From Acidobacteriota bacterium (GTDB lineage: Bacteria > Acidobacteriota > Terriglobia > Terriglobales > Acidobacteriaceae): a stretch of DNA of 62,763 nt. Shown in pieces: positions 38,547-47,384 of this stretch; position 1 is the first letter of the stretch; each line of letters begins with the position of its first letter. The translations under genes and the position numbers were made by a program. The notes under the pieces were generated by a model. It was not told the DNA's origin. It saw only the letters and a list, made by a program, of their open reading frames with translations, and did not search any database. The stretch spans positions 1 through 62,763 of the forward strand of contig JABDBE010000013.1 of the NCBI GenBank assembly GCA_013288805.1, given 5' to 3'.

Positions 38547-40655
38547 GTGAAAGTTTACGAAGGCGCAAACATCCGCAATGTCGCTGTGGTGGGCCACGGA
38601 CATGCGGGAAAGACTTCGCTCGTGTCGGCCATGCTCTACACCTCCGGTGCAACCCCGCGGCTGGGCCGGGTGGACGACGGTTCCGCCACCACGGATTGGG
38701 ACGACGAAGAGATCGCCCGCAAGATGTCGATCTCTGCGGGTCTGGCATATGTCGAATGGGGCAAAACCAAAATCAACATCGTCGACACGCCCGGATTCAA
38801 CATGTTCGTCCACGAAGCAAAAATGGTTTTGCCCGTGGTCGATGCTGCTGTTGTCGTAGTCGACGGCGTGGCCGGAGTTGAAGTCGTCACTCAGCGGGTT
38901 TGGAACTACTGCGAAGAATTCAAGACGCCCAGGCTGATCGTCGCCAGCCGCATGGATCGCGACCGTGCCGATGTGGACCGAGTGCTGGCGTCGCTGATCA
39001 CCGCATTCGGGCGGGCGGTGATTCCTTTGGAATTGCCCATCGGCAAAGAAAAGAATTTTAATGGCGTGGTCGATCTGGTCCAGATGAAGGCCTACACCTA
39101 CGAACTGGGCGGAAACGGCAAGGGGAAAGAGACCGAGATCCCCGCGCATCTGAAGGATCAGGCGCAGGAAGCGCACGAGAGGCTGGTCGAGCTGGTTGCC
39201 GAAGGCGATGACAAGTTGATGGAGGAGTTCTTCGAGAAAGGCACCATTCCAGTCGAAGACCTGATCCCGGCACTGCACAACGCCATCCGGGAGGACAAAA
39301 TCTTCCCCGTAATCTTCGGTTCTGGCTTGGGCAACGTCGGCGCCGACCGGGTGATGGACTTCATCGTGGATTACACACCCGCGCCATCCGAGCATGAATG
39401 GGTGCAGGGAGAAGCTGCCGCATCCGGGAATGGTGAACCGCCGAAACGCCATGAGACCGACACTGAGCCAGTTTCGCTGTACGTCTTCAAAACCATTTCA
39501 GACGCCTTCGCCGGCCGCATTTCCTACTTCAAAGTATTTTCCGGCGTGTTGAAAAACGACGCCACGGTGCAGAATTTCACCCGCACCTCGCCAGAAAAGC
39601 TGGCGCACATCTCCATTATGCAAGGCAAAACCGCAGTGCCTGTAAACGAGTTGCATGCGGGAGACATCGGAGCCGTATCCAAACTGAAAGACACGCTCAC
39701 TGGAGACACGCTCGGTGACAAGAGCGCACCCATTCAATATCCGCGAGTTCATTTGCCCGAGCCGGCCATCACGTTCGCCATCGAACCCAAGAGCCGAGCT
39801 GATGAGGACAAACTCGGCCCCGGCATCCACAAACTGATGGAGGAAGATGCCATGCTGCGCTTCTTCCGCGATCCCCAAACCAAAGAATTCCTTATCGCAG
39901 GAACGGGACAGCAGCACATTGAAGTCGTAGTCTCAAAGATGAAGAAGCGCTACCACACCGAAGTCATCCTGAAAGCGCCGAAGGTGCCGTACCGCGAAAC
40001 CATCCGCGGCAAAGCCGACGTGCAGGGCCGCCACAAGAAGCAGACCGGCGGACACGGCCAGTATGGTGATTGCAAAATCAAGATGGAACCGCTGCCCCGA
40101 GGCGGCGAGTTCGAATTCGTGAACGATATTTTCGGCGGAGCCATTCCGAAGAACTACATTCCCGCTATCGAAAAGGGGATTAAAGACGCGGCTTCACGCG
40201 GATATCTGGCGGGATTTCCCGTCGTGGATTTCCGAGTCATTCTCTACGATGGCTCGTATCACGATGTAGATTCGAACGACATGTCGTTCCAAATGGCGGG
40301 CCGCATCGCCTTCAAGAAAGCCATGGAGCAGGCCAAGCCCACCTTGCTCGAACCAGTGATGGCAGCCGAGATCACCGTTCCCGACGAATTCGCCGGCAGC
40401 ATCATGGGCGACCTCAACAGCCGCCGCGGCCGCATTCAGGGCATGGACAACAAAGGCGGCAACACGGTAGTCAAGGCCGAGGTGCCAATGTCCGAAATGC
40501 TGACCTACGGCGTCGATCTCACATCCATGACCCAGGGCCGCGGCAGCTTCAACATGGAAATGCATCACTACGACGCCGTGCCGGGATTACTGCAGGAAAA
40601 GATTATCGAGAAAGCCAAGGCCGCGCGCGGTGATGTGAAGGAAGAGGAAGAGTAA
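38547..40655 (+). CDS. Elongation factor G paralogue (EF-G-like GTPase)
   Basis: A 702-residue translational GTPase. GTG at 38547 follows AAGGAG. G1 is GHGHAGKT, G3 DTPGF; the G4 NKxD is replaced by ASRMDRD, a change found in the diverged EF-G-like group rather than the main FusA. Domains II-V follow, including the domain IV block KKQTGGHGQYGDCKIKMEPL and the C-terminal EVPMSEMLTYGVDLTSMTQGRG. Not linked to rpsL/rpsG/tuf, so it is unlikely to be the housekeeping copy. Function of such paralogues is mostly unknown. Confidence 0.93.
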   Translation: MKVYEGANIRNVAVVGHGHAGKTSLVSAMLYTSGATPRLGRVDDGSATTDWDDEEIARKMSISAGLAYVEWGKTKINIVDTPGFNMFVHEAKMVLPVVDAAVVVVDGVAGVEVVTQRVWNYCEEFKTPRLIVASRMDRDRADVDRVLASLITAFGRAVIPLELPIGKEKNFNGVVDLVQMKAYTYELGGNGKGKETEIPAHLKDQAQEAHERLVELVAEGDDKLMEEFFEKGTIPVEDLIPALHNAIREDKIFPVIFGSGLGNVGADRVMDFIVDYTPAPSEHEWVQGEAAASGNGEPPKRHETDTEPVSLYVFKTISDAFAGRISYFKVFSGVLKNDATVQNFTRTSPEKLAHISIMQGKTAVPVNELHAGDIGAVSKLKDTLTGDTLGDKSAPIQYPRVHLPEPAITFAIEPKSRADEDKLGPGIHKLMEEDAMLRFFRDPQTKEFLIAGTGQQHIEVVVSKMKKRYHTEVILKAPKVPYRETIRGKADVQGRHKKQTGGHGQYGDCKIKMEPLPRGGEFEFVNDIFGGAIPKNYIPAIEKGIKDAASRGYLAGFPVVDFRVILYDGSYHDVDSNDMSFQMAGRIAFKKAMEQAKPTLLEPVMAAEITVPDEFAGSIMGDLNSRRGRIQGMDNKGGNTVVKAEVPMSEMLTYGVDLTSMTQGRGSFNMEMHHYDAVPGLLQEKIIEKAKAARGDVKEEEE

Positions 40656-40700
40656 CCCCTTAGCCTCGGAAGGAACTCTTTTCGAATCTGCAGGTTTATC

Positions 40701-41126
40701 TCACGAGGTCTTGAGACCGGCAGCCTTCGCCAGTTTCGCCTGCCGCTCGTCGAAGGTCCAGAATCGTTCCGCTTTGAGTTCCAGCGCGCAGGCAACATGC
40801 AAGCTGTCCAGTGTTCTCGTGCCGAGTTTCGGCCCGTAACGGCGGGCGAGGTCGGCGCAGAGCTCGAAGGCGTTTTCTGGCAGCGATGCCTGACGCCAAA
40901 GGCCGGCGGCCTCATCCGAGACAAATTCTGAATTCGCGCGCCGGGCCGCTTCAGCTGTCATAGTTCCACGAAATTGATGCTGGCCGAGAGCGTGGGCCCA
41001 CTCGGCACGATGCAGCGAAGTCAGGGTCACGGGCAGTGCGCCCTGCACGCGGCTCCGAGCGTCCCGTGAATGAACATCAGTCAGGTACAAAGAGACAACG
41101 AAGCTGGAATCGGCATAAACGCTCAA
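40701..41126 (-). CDS. VapC-type PIN domain ribonuclease toxin (module 1)
   Basis: A 141-residue PIN domain. Start is TTG at 41126 (LSVYADSSFVVSLYL), overlapping the antitoxin stop by 4 bases. The acidic catalytic residues appear in YADSSF (first Asp), in SEFVSDEAA-type middle and in RTLDSLHVACAL (third Asp). VapC toxins cut tRNA or rRNA loops. The longer open frame to 41303 is an out-of-frame read of the antitoxin and is discarded. Confidence 0.88.
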   Translation of the reverse strand: MSVYADSSFVVSLYLTDVHSRDARSRVQGALPVTLTSLHRAEWAHALGQHQFRGTMTAEAARRANSEFVSDEAAGLWRQASLPENAFELCADLARRYGPKLGTRTLDSLHVACALELKAERFWTFDERQAKLAKAAGLKTS

Positions 41127-41353
41127 TAACGACCCCGGTCCTCGAGGACGACATTCGGGAGAACGCGGTCTCCTAATATTTCTCTGGCGCGGGCCTCGAA
41201 GTCTGGCCACTTCCCTGGCTTTTCGTCCGCTTTCTCCGGAACGATACGCGCGATGACTTGGTCCCGTTCTCGAAGTTCTACGATCTTGCCTGCGCGGAGC
41301 CAACTCTTCAACCGCTTGGTATCGCGAAGCTGGCGCAAGTTTACGGAAGGCAT
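41123..41353 (-). CDS. Phd/YefM-like antitoxin (module 1)
   Basis: A 76-residue protein beginning MPSVNLRQLRDTKRLKSWLRAGKIVELRERDQVIARIVP, the Phd/YefM pattern of an N-terminal DNA-binding fold, followed by a flexible tail (FEARAREILGDRVLPN) for toxin binding. ATG at 41353 is preferred; ATG at 41371 lies inside the operator palindrome. Coupled to the PIN toxin by a 4-base overlap. Confidence 0.85.
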   Translation of the reverse strand: MPSVNLRQLRDTKRLKSWLRAGKIVELRERDQVIARIVPEKADEKPGKWPDFEARAREILGDRVLPNVVLEDRGRY

Positions 41354-41360
41354 GCTAATA

Positions 41361-41383
41361 TTGTGACACATTATGTGTCACAA
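41361..41383. promoter_or_regulatory. Perfect 11-bp inverted repeat, probable antitoxin operator
   Basis: TTGTGACACAT, one T, ATGTGTCACAA: perfect arms of 11 bases with a single central base, 7 bases before the antitoxin start at 41353 and 34 bases before the divergent MBL gene at 41418. A dimeric antitoxin is the obvious candidate binder, so the palindrome may control both genes. Confidence 0.8.
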
Positions 41384-41417
41384 CGTCAAAGTTGGTTAGA
41401 ATCCCACAGAGGGCATC

Positions 41418-42143
41418 ATGAAAACTCTGATTATCTGCTTTGTTTTTGCTCTGCCGCTGCTAGCGCATGCCGCGACCGAGACCCAAACCTTCCCCACCTC
41501 CGCTGGCCCAGTTAAAATCACGCCTCTGTATCACGCCAGCACGCTGATCGAGGCGGGCGGAAAAACCATTTACCTCGATCCTGCCAAGCCCGCCAAATTG
41601 TCCGGACTCCCCAAAGCCGACCTCATTCTGATTACTGACATCCACGGCGATCACATGGATCCCGATTCGATGAAGGAAATCAGCAAGCCCGGAACCGAAA
41701 TTCTCGCGCCCCCAGCTGTGGTCCAAACTGTCACCACTGCCAAACCGATCCCCAACGGAGAAACCAAGACCTGGCAAGCCTGGACTATCGAAGCCATCCC
41801 CGCATACAACATCAAGCGCGGCCCCGAACCGGGCAAGCTCTATCACGATAAAGGACGCGGCAATGGCTACGTCCTCACCTACGGCGGCAAGCGCTTCTAT
41901 TTCTCAGGCGACACCGAGGGCGTTCCCGAGATGCGAGCCCTCAAAAACATCGACGTAGCCTTCGTCTGCATGAATCTGCCCTACACGATGCCACCCGACG
42001 AAGCTGCCGATGCCGTCAAAGCCTTTCACCCGAAGATTGTCATCCCCTATCATTACCGCGGATCCGATCTCAAAGTATTTCAAAAAGCCTTGGAAAGCAC
42101 CGGCATCGAGGTTCGAATTCTGAACTGGTATCCGGAGCAGTAG
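41418..42143 (+). CDS. Exported metallo-beta-lactamase-fold hydrolase (UlaG-like)
   Basis: A 241-residue protein with a signal peptide (MKTLIICFVFALPLLAHA). The metal site is TDIHGDHMD (DxHxDH form), with FSGDTEGVPE and a late His in IPYHYRG. This matches the UlaG/YcbL-like branch of the MBL fold, which includes lactonases and phosphodiesterases. GAGGG precedes the ATG. Export is unusual for UlaG relatives, which are cytoplasmic. It is flanked on both sides by toxin-antitoxin modules and shares the 64-base divergent promoter with one of them. Confidence 0.85.
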   Translation: MKTLIICFVFALPLLAHAATETQTFPTSAGPVKITPLYHASTLIEAGGKTIYLDPAKPAKLSGLPKADLILITDIHGDHMDPDSMKEISKPGTEILAPPAVVQTVTTAKPIPNGETKTWQAWTIEAIPAYNIKRGPEPGKLYHDKGRGNGYVLTYGGKRFYFSGDTEGVPEMRALKNIDVAFVCMNLPYTMPPDEAADAVKAFHPKIVIPYHYRGSDLKVFQKALESTGIEVRILNWYPEQ

Positions 42144-42193
42144 ACGCGCGGACGCACCGCGGTCAGTCCCGACGGTCCAGGATTACGAAATCC

Positions 42194-42595
42194 TCAGTCT
42201 TCTCCAAGCGAGCATACTTCAACATCGGTCTGGGCGAACTCGCCTCCCTTAGCCAACAATGCTTCGCCCGAGCACTTGGCCAACGCATACGCGAAACAAT
42301 CTCCGAAGTTGAGTCCAGCCGGGTGGCGGCCCTTCCCGTACCTGCGCCAAGCCGTGCGCGCAACCTCGACCTGTTCGTTGTCGACGGAGACGACTTCAAG
42401 ATTCGCGCGAACTACAAACAGGTCGAACTCGCGCCCTGCGGCTTCACCTCGTCTGACCTCCAAAACGATTCCGGTTTCCACCGCGTTGGCCGCGGACATC
42501 AACCTCGTCCCCGCCTTGAGGATGAGGTCGAGAAATGGCCTCCGCTCTGGCTCGGCCAGAAAAATAGCGACCAGCGCTGAGGTGTCGATAACCAT
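42194..42595 (-). CDS. VapC-type PIN domain ribonuclease toxin (module 2)
   Basis: A 133-residue PIN domain: MVIDTSALVAIFLAEPE (Asp4), AANAVETGIVLE (Glu) and LNFGDCFAYALAK (Asp) are the catalytic blocks of the VapC group. The ATG directly follows the antitoxin TAG. An RNase toxin of this type cleaves tRNA or rRNA when the antitoxin is lost. Confidence 0.92.
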   Translation of the reverse strand: MVIDTSALVAIFLAEPERRPFLDLILKAGTRLMSAANAVETGIVLEVRRGEAAGREFDLFVVRANLEVVSVDNEQVEVARTAWRRYGKGRHPAGLNFGDCFAYALAKCSGEALLAKGGEFAQTDVEVCSLGED

Positions 42596-42850
42596 CTAGC
42601 GAGGCACGCCGTGTTGGTCGTATCCCAGAATTTCGTCCTCTGGACGACAGTCCAGAGTTGGCAACGAATCCACCCGCCGCAAAAGGTCTTCAATCTGACC
42701 GGTTAGGACGCTCTGGCGGCGTTTCGCGCTAAGCTTGCGCCAGCGCTCTTCGAGTGCCTTATGTATGGCTTCGGTCAGAGACTCACCCGTCGCGCTGGCC
42801 ACCTCGCGAGCCAAGCGCTCCGTCTTGTTGTTCTTGATGCTGAGGGCCAT
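42596..42850 (-). CDS. VapB-type (Rv0623-like) antitoxin (module 2)
   Basis: An 84-residue protein of the VapB transcription-factor type: MALSIKNNKTERLAREVASATGES, then EAIHKALEERWRK, with a Pro-rich acidic C-terminal tail that wraps the toxin. The stop TAG is immediately followed by the toxin ATG. Upstream, 42851-42885 is strongly A+T rich with TATACT and near-symmetrical TAT/ATA arms, a likely promoter-operator. Confidence 0.88.
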   Translation of the reverse strand: MALSIKNNKTERLAREVASATGESLTEAIHKALEERWRKLSAKRRQSVLTGQIEDLLRRVDSLPTLDCRPEDEILGYDQHGVPR

Positions 42851-42986
42851 TAATATGTATTCTATACTTTGTTATACTATTCTACCATGCGAGACGTAAA
42901 AAACAGATTGTAAATAATTTATTTGATAGCTACCCAACAATGTGCTCCCCACATTCAAGCGAACACTTAAGTCGCGGAGTAATTCC

Positions 42987-43544
42987 ATGACGCCACTTGC
43001 CTCAGTTCTTCTCGTTCCCGGCCTTTCCAATTCCGGCCCGGAACACTGGCAGAGCTTGTGGCAAACCAAGCATCCCGAATACCACCGAGTTCAGCAAGAA
43101 GATTGGGAAACGCCTCGCTGCGCGGACTGGATCCAAACCCTTCACCAATCCATACTCACCGTCGGCGAGGGCCCACTTGTCCTGGCCGGACACAGCTTAG
43201 CCTGCGCGACCATCGCTCACTATGCCGCCAAGCACGCCGATTGCAAAGGCCGAGTCGCCGCGGCCTTCCTGGTAGCCCCGAGCGATGTCGAAGCGCCGAC
43301 GTATCCTCCGGGATCCACCGGATTCGATCTTATGCCATTGCGCAAGTTGCCTTTTCGTTCAGTCGTCGCAGCCAGCACGGATGATCCCTACGTGACGTTA
43401 GAGCGGGCCGAGTTCTTCGCACGATCCTGGGGCAGCCGCCTCATCAAGATCGCCAATGCCGGCCACATCAACGCCGCCTCCGGTCACGGCCCCTGGCCCG
43501 AAGGCGAAGCCTGGCTCGAACAACTGCGCGAGATTCAAACCTAG
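42987..43544 (+). CDS. Alpha/beta hydrolase, RBBP9/YdeN family
   Basis: A 185-residue serine hydrolase. ATG at 42987 follows GGAG; the start at 42942 is rejected. The motifs are VLLVPGLSNSGPEHWQSLW, the nucleophile elbow LAGHSLACATIAHY (Ser in GHSLA) and the late Asp/His pair TDDPYV and NAGHINAASG. These fit RBBP9-like esterases with unknown natural substrate. Monocistronic and 49 bases before ruvB. Confidence 0.88.
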   Translation: MTPLASVLLVPGLSNSGPEHWQSLWQTKHPEYHRVQQEDWETPRCADWIQTLHQSILTVGEGPLVLAGHSLACATIAHYAAKHADCKGRVAAAFLVAPSDVEAPTYPPGSTGFDLMPLRKLPFRSVVAASTDDPYVTLERAEFFARSWGSRLIKIANAGHINAASGHGPWPEGEAWLEQLREIQT

Positions 43545-43593
43545 CGCGTGACAATCTGGCATCGAACATCTGAGAACTGGTAACATCCGTCCA

Positions 43594-44646
43594 GTGGCCA
43601 CGCTGAAGAACGTCCCCAAAATTCCGCAAGACCGCGAGCGCATAGTCTCCGCCGCCCCGGTCGAAGACGATTCTTCCTTCGAGCTGAAGCTGCGCCCGCA
43701 ACGCCTCGCCGAGTTCATCGGACAATCCAAAGTCAAAGAGAATCTCGCCGTAGCCATCGAAGCCACCCGCTCGCGCGGCGAAGCTCTCGATCACGTTCTC
43801 CTCTACGGCCCTCCAGGCCTCGGCAAAACAACTCTAGCCACAATCATCGCCAACGAACTCGGCGTGCCTTTTCAGCAGACCTCCGGCCCGACGCTCCAAA
43901 TCAAGGGCGACCTTACCGCGATCCTCACCAACGTTCGCAACAAGCAAGTTCTCTTCATCGACGAAGTCCACCGCCTGCAACCGACTCTAGAGGAACTCCT
44001 CTACTCCGCGCTCGAAGACTACAAGCTCGACATCATCATCGGACAAGGTCCCGCCGCCCGCACCCACACTATGGACGTGCAGCCCTTCACCTTCATCGGC
44101 GCAACCACGCGCGCGGGATTACTTTCCTCGCCTCTGCGATCGCGCTTCGGTATCGTCCTTCGCCTGGAGTTTTATAGCCACGAAGATCTGCGCATCATCG
44201 TCGAACGCTCCGCCGAAATTCTAGGCGTCGAAATCGACAGACCCGGAGCCCTCGAAATCGCCAGCCGTTCCCGCGGGACTCCAAGAATTGCCAATCGTCT
44301 GCTGCGCCGCGTCCGCGACTACGCCCAGGTGCGAAGCGCGGGAAAGATCGACTTGCCGACGGCTCAAGCCGCGCTCCAAATGCTCGAAGTCGATCGCTAC
44401 GGCTTCGACGAAGTCGATCGCAAACTGCTTCTCATCATCATCGAGAAATATCAAGGTGGCCCAGTTGGCCTCAACACCCTCGCCGCCGCGCTAGCAGAAG
44501 AACCCGACGCCATCGAAGAAATCTACGAACCGTTCCTGATCCAGATCGGCTTCCTCAACCGCACCCCCCGCGGACGCGTTGCCACCCAGCTCGCCTACGA
44601 GCATTTCGGAATCATCCCAAACCGCAAGCAAAGCTCCCTGTTCTAA
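43594..44646 (+). CDS. ruvB: Holliday junction branch-migration helicase RuvB
   Basis: The AAA+ motor that drives Holliday junction branch migration with RuvA. Walker [11 protein letters not shown], Walker [11 protein letters not shown], sensor [19 protein letters not shown], and the winged-helix C-terminus ending in [16 protein letters not shown]. Start is GTG at 43594; 350 residues is typical. The HicBA genes follow within 30 bases and then ruvA, so the usual ruvAB order is reversed and split. Confidence 0.97.
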   Translation: MATLKNVPKIPQDRERIVSAAPVEDDSSFELKLRPQRLAEFIGQSKVKENLAVAIEATRSRGEALDHVLLYGPPGLGKTTLATIIANELGVPFQQTSGPTLQIKGDLTAILTNVRNKQVLFIDEVHRLQPTLEELLYSALEDYKLDIIIGQGPAARTHTMDVQPFTFIGATTRAGLLSSPLRSRFGIVLRLEFYSHEDLRIIVERSAEILGVEIDRPGALEIASRSRGTPRIANRLLRRVRDYAQVRSAGKIDLPTAQAALQMLEVDRYGFDEVDRKLLLIIIEKYQGGPVGLNTLAAALAEEPDAIEEIYEPFLIQIGFLNRTPRGRVATQLAYEHFGIIPNRKQSSLF

Positions 44647-44674
44647 AATGAGTAAAAGACTAACCGGAGGTTCG

Positions 44675-44902
44675 ATGAAGCACACGCAACAACTCACCGC
44701 CATTATCGAGCGCGAAGGTGACGGCTACGTAAGCCTGTGCCCCGAAGTTGATATTGCAAGCCAGGGCGATACTATCGAGTCTGCCCGCAAGAATCTGCAG
44801 GAAGCGGTAGAGTTGTTTTTCGAAACCGCCGACCGCTCGGAGATCGAACGTCGCCAACACTCCGAGATTTTCGTAACCCGGCTTGAGGTCGAGGTTGGGT
44901 AA
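44675..44902 (+). CDS. hicB: HicB-like antitoxin
   Basis: A 75-residue protein with the partial RNase H-like fold of HicB: TAIIEREGDGYVSLCPEVDIASQGDTIESARKNLQEAVELFFE. GGAGG at 44666 sets the ATG at 44675. No C-terminal DNA-binding domain is present, so it may not repress by itself. Overlaps hicA by 8 bases. ruvB stops 28 bases upstream. Confidence 0.9.
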   Translation: MKHTQQLTAIIEREGDGYVSLCPEVDIASQGDTIESARKNLQEAVELFFETADRSEIERRQHSEIFVTRLEVEVG

Positions 44903-45116
44903 GTTACGCGTTTTGTCGGGTCGAGAAGTTTGTGCCATTCTTGCGCGCCACGGGTTTTCGGAAGTGCGACGAAGAGGCAGTCACGTCGTAATGCAAAAAC
45001 GAGCGCAAGACTCGACGATCACCGTTCCAGTCCCGGATCATTCAGAACTTCGAACCGGCACCTTGATGTCCATCATTCGCCAGTCTCAATTGTCGCGGTC
45101 TTTTTTTGAAGCGTAG
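44895..45116 (+). CDS. hicA: HicA mRNA interferase toxin
   Basis: A 73-residue double-stranded-RNA-binding-like fold with the catalytic His in RRRGSHVVMQK. GKLRVLSGREVCAILARHGF is the standard opening, so TTG at 44895 is chosen as start. HicA cuts mRNA and tmRNA unless bound by HicB. It ends 70 bases before ruvA. Confidence 0.9.
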   Translation: MGKLRVLSGREVCAILARHGFSEVRRRGSHVVMQKRAQDSTITVPVPDHSELRTGTLMSIIRQSQLSRSFFEA

Positions 45117-45186
45117 TGTCTCCACTTCCGAAGGCTCCCTACAATCTATCCCGCCACAACTCCATCCCAGCTACAATGTCCCCAAC

Positions 45187-45774
45187 ATGATTGCCCATCT
45201 CCGCGGAAAACTGCTAGCCAAGCATCCCAACCAAGCCGTAATCGAAACCGCCGGCGTAGGCTACGACGTCACCATCACCATCCCAACATTTTCCGACCTG
45301 CCCAGCCTCGGCAGCGAGGTCGCCCTGCACATCCACACTCACGTCCGCGAAGATCAAATCGCGCTCTACGGATTCCTCCGCCCCGCCGAAAAACAACTCT
45401 TCGAAAAGCTGATCACAGTAAGCGGAATCGGCCCAAAGCTCGCCATCACCATCCTCAGCGGCATGCCCGCCGACGAAATGGTCGGAGCCATCCGGAACAA
45501 CGACATCGCCCGCCTAACCCGCATTCCCGGCATCGGCAAAAAGACCGCCGAGCGCATGGTCCTCGAACTCCGCGACAAACTCCCTCCCGCAGGCGCAGAA
45601 ATCCCTGCCGCCCCAACTATGACCGCCATGGAAGAAGACGTCCTCTCAGCTCTGACGAATTTAGGCTACCAGCGCCCAGCCGCCGAACGCGCTCTCGCGC
45701 AAGCAGCAAAGAATGGAAAAGAAGAATCCTTCGAAGCCCTGTTCAGAAACACCCTGGCCAGCCTCTCCAAGTAA
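45187..45774 (+). CDS. ruvA: Holliday junction DNA-binding protein RuvA
   Basis: A 195-residue protein that forms tetramers on Holliday junctions and guides RuvB. MIAHLRGKLLAKHPNQAVIETAGVGYDVTI is domain I; helix-hairpin-helix motifs ITVSGIGPKLA and LTRIPGIGKKTAERM mark domain II; domain III (EEDVLSALTNLGY) contacts RuvB. ATG at 45187 is the conserved start. Separated from ruvB by hicBA. No ruvC is in view. Confidence 0.97.
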   Translation: MIAHLRGKLLAKHPNQAVIETAGVGYDVTITIPTFSDLPSLGSEVALHIHTHVREDQIALYGFLRPAEKQLFEKLITVSGIGPKLAITILSGMPADEMVGAIRNNDIARLTRIPGIGKKTAERMVLELRDKLPPAGAEIPAAPTMTAMEEDVLSALTNLGYQRPAAERALAQAAKNGKEESFEALFRNTLASLSK

Positions 45775-45878
45775 GAACGCGATCAAACAGCGTTTGAGCG
45801 CTATCGCGATGATCACGTAAAACTGTCCGCTCTTCCCAACTCGTTGTGGTATTCCGCGCTTGTGGAATAAGATGTCGC

Positions 45879-46751
45879 ATGCCAACCCGCAAGAAATCGC
45901 GCGCTCCCAAATCCGCGCAACCAACGCAATCGCATTTCGCAAACGTCAACGGCGTGCGCCTCCACTATCTAGCCGCCGGTAAAGGCAGCCTCGTAGTCCT
46001 CCTGCATGGTTACGCTGAAACTAGCCACATGTGGCGCCCCTTGATTACCGAGCTTGCTGGCACCCACACTGTAATCGCGCCGGATCTGCGAGGAGCTGGC
46101 CAATCCTCACATCCCGCCGAGGGTTACACCAAAGCCGAACTGGCGCAGGACATTCATTCGCTGGTTCACAAGCTCGGTTTCGAGCACATTGGAATTGTCG
46201 GGCACGATATCGGACTGATGGTCGCTTACGCCTATGCGGCGCAATATCCGAACGAGGTCGATCGCATTGCGCTGATGGATGCCTTCCTGCCTGGCGTGGG
46301 TAAGTGGCGCGATGTTTGGCTGATGCGCGATCTTTGGCATTTCCATTTCTACGGCAAGACGCCGCTCGCTCTGGTTCACGGCCGTGAGCGCATTTATTTC
46401 GAGCATTTTTGGAACGATTTCGCTGCCAATCCCGCCCATTCCGTTCCGGAACGCGACCGTCGATTTTACGCAAGAGAGTACGCCCGCCCCGGCGGGATGC
46501 GCTCTGGCTTCGAGTACTTTCACACATTTGAGAAGGACGCCGAGGATTTCGCCAGGTTTGCCCAGACCCCCTTGGCCATGCCTATGCTTGTTCTAACGGG
46601 TGAAAAAGCCTCTGGCGATTTTCTTATTCAACAGGGCCGGCTCGTTGCGACGAATGTCGAAGGCGTGGTCGTTCGGAATTCCGGCCACTGGCTCATGGAA
46701 GAAGCGCCGAATCAAGTCATCCCTAAGCTGGTCGAATTTCTCAATCGCTAA
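45879..46751 (+). CDS. Alpha/beta hydrolase, epoxide hydrolase-like
   Basis: A 290-residue hydrolase. The oxyanion block VVLLHGYAETSHMWRPL, nucleophile elbow IVGHDIGLMVAYAYA with Asp in place of Ser (GHDIG), and late NSGHWLMEEAPNQV (His) are the marks of epoxide hydrolases and haloalkane dehalogenases. ATG at 45879 (MPTRKKSRAPK) gives a basic N-terminal tail. Substrate not predicted. Confidence 0.87.
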   Translation: MPTRKKSRAPKSAQPTQSHFANVNGVRLHYLAAGKGSLVVLLHGYAETSHMWRPLITELAGTHTVIAPDLRGAGQSSHPAEGYTKAELAQDIHSLVHKLGFEHIGIVGHDIGLMVAYAYAAQYPNEVDRIALMDAFLPGVGKWRDVWLMRDLWHFHFYGKTPLALVHGRERIYFEHFWNDFAANPAHSVPERDRRFYAREYARPGGMRSGFEYFHTFEKDAEDFARFAQTPLAMPMLVLTGEKASGDFLIQQGRLVATNVEGVVVRNSGHWLMEEAPNQVIPKLVEFLNR

Positions 46752-46815
46752 ACCGCAAAGTTCCACTCCTCTGGCATGCGCCAGATTGGCCGACTCGATG
46801 ACTCACCCACCACCC

Positions 46816-47223
46816 TCACCGTTTTCGAAACACTTCAAAAATCAAATTGAACAATTGCACCAGCGTGATCCCGATGGTCACATAAACCGCGATCTCCAAC
46901 CGCCGCCCCGCCTCTTTAGTCCCAGCCAGCATCTCGAGCACCTCTTTCGTGCTCTCATGCAGAGTCTCAGCTAACTGCTCAAAGTGCTGGGTCGACGCCC
47001 GCGATTTTTCCAGCACGCGCGCGGTCGCTGAAAGTGCCGCCGCGATCTGCTCCCCATTGCGAATATCGAGTTCTATCTTGCAAGCCGACCACCACGGACT
47101 TCCCGGCGGATTGTCATACATCCGCTGCCGGATCTCTTCATAAGACCGGGTGCGCAGCAACTGCACCAGCGCATGAACTTTATCCGCGCCCACGACCGGT
47201 GTTTCTTCGTTCATTACTGCCAT
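46816..47223 (-). CDS. Small membrane-anchored hypothetical protein
   Basis: A 135-residue protein with an N-terminal helical region (GADKVHALVQLLRTRSYEEIRQRM), an amphipathic coiled-coil-like stretch (AALSATARVLEKSRASTQHFEQLAETLHESTKEVLEMLAG) and one C-terminal membrane helix (LEIAVYVTIGITLVQLFNLIF). Tail-anchored, with the bulk probably in the cytoplasm. ATG at 47214 would remove three residues. Function unknown. Confidence 0.68.
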   Translation of the reverse strand: MAVMNEETPVVGADKVHALVQLLRTRSYEEIRQRMYDNPPGSPWWSACKIELDIRNGEQIAAALSATARVLEKSRASTQHFEQLAETLHESTKEVLEMLAGTKEAGRRLEIAVYVTIGITLVQLFNLIFEVFRKR

Positions 47224-47384
47224 AACTCGCGAGTGTAGCAGCCGTATCCCAGCCCGCTCAGATACCCGAAGGACATCTCCAATTGTGCCCGATAGCCATA
47301 GCGCCTGGAGGTTACCCCAGAATTAAGTGCATTCATGGAGGAGGATTTGAGATTTCCTTCTTGCCGTCTACAATCTCAAAGCCG

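Noticed and set aside
38469-39452. 327-codon minus-strand frame opposite the EF-G-like gene
   Set aside because: Shadow; the plus strand carries G1, G3 and domain IV motifs and a good ribosome-binding site.
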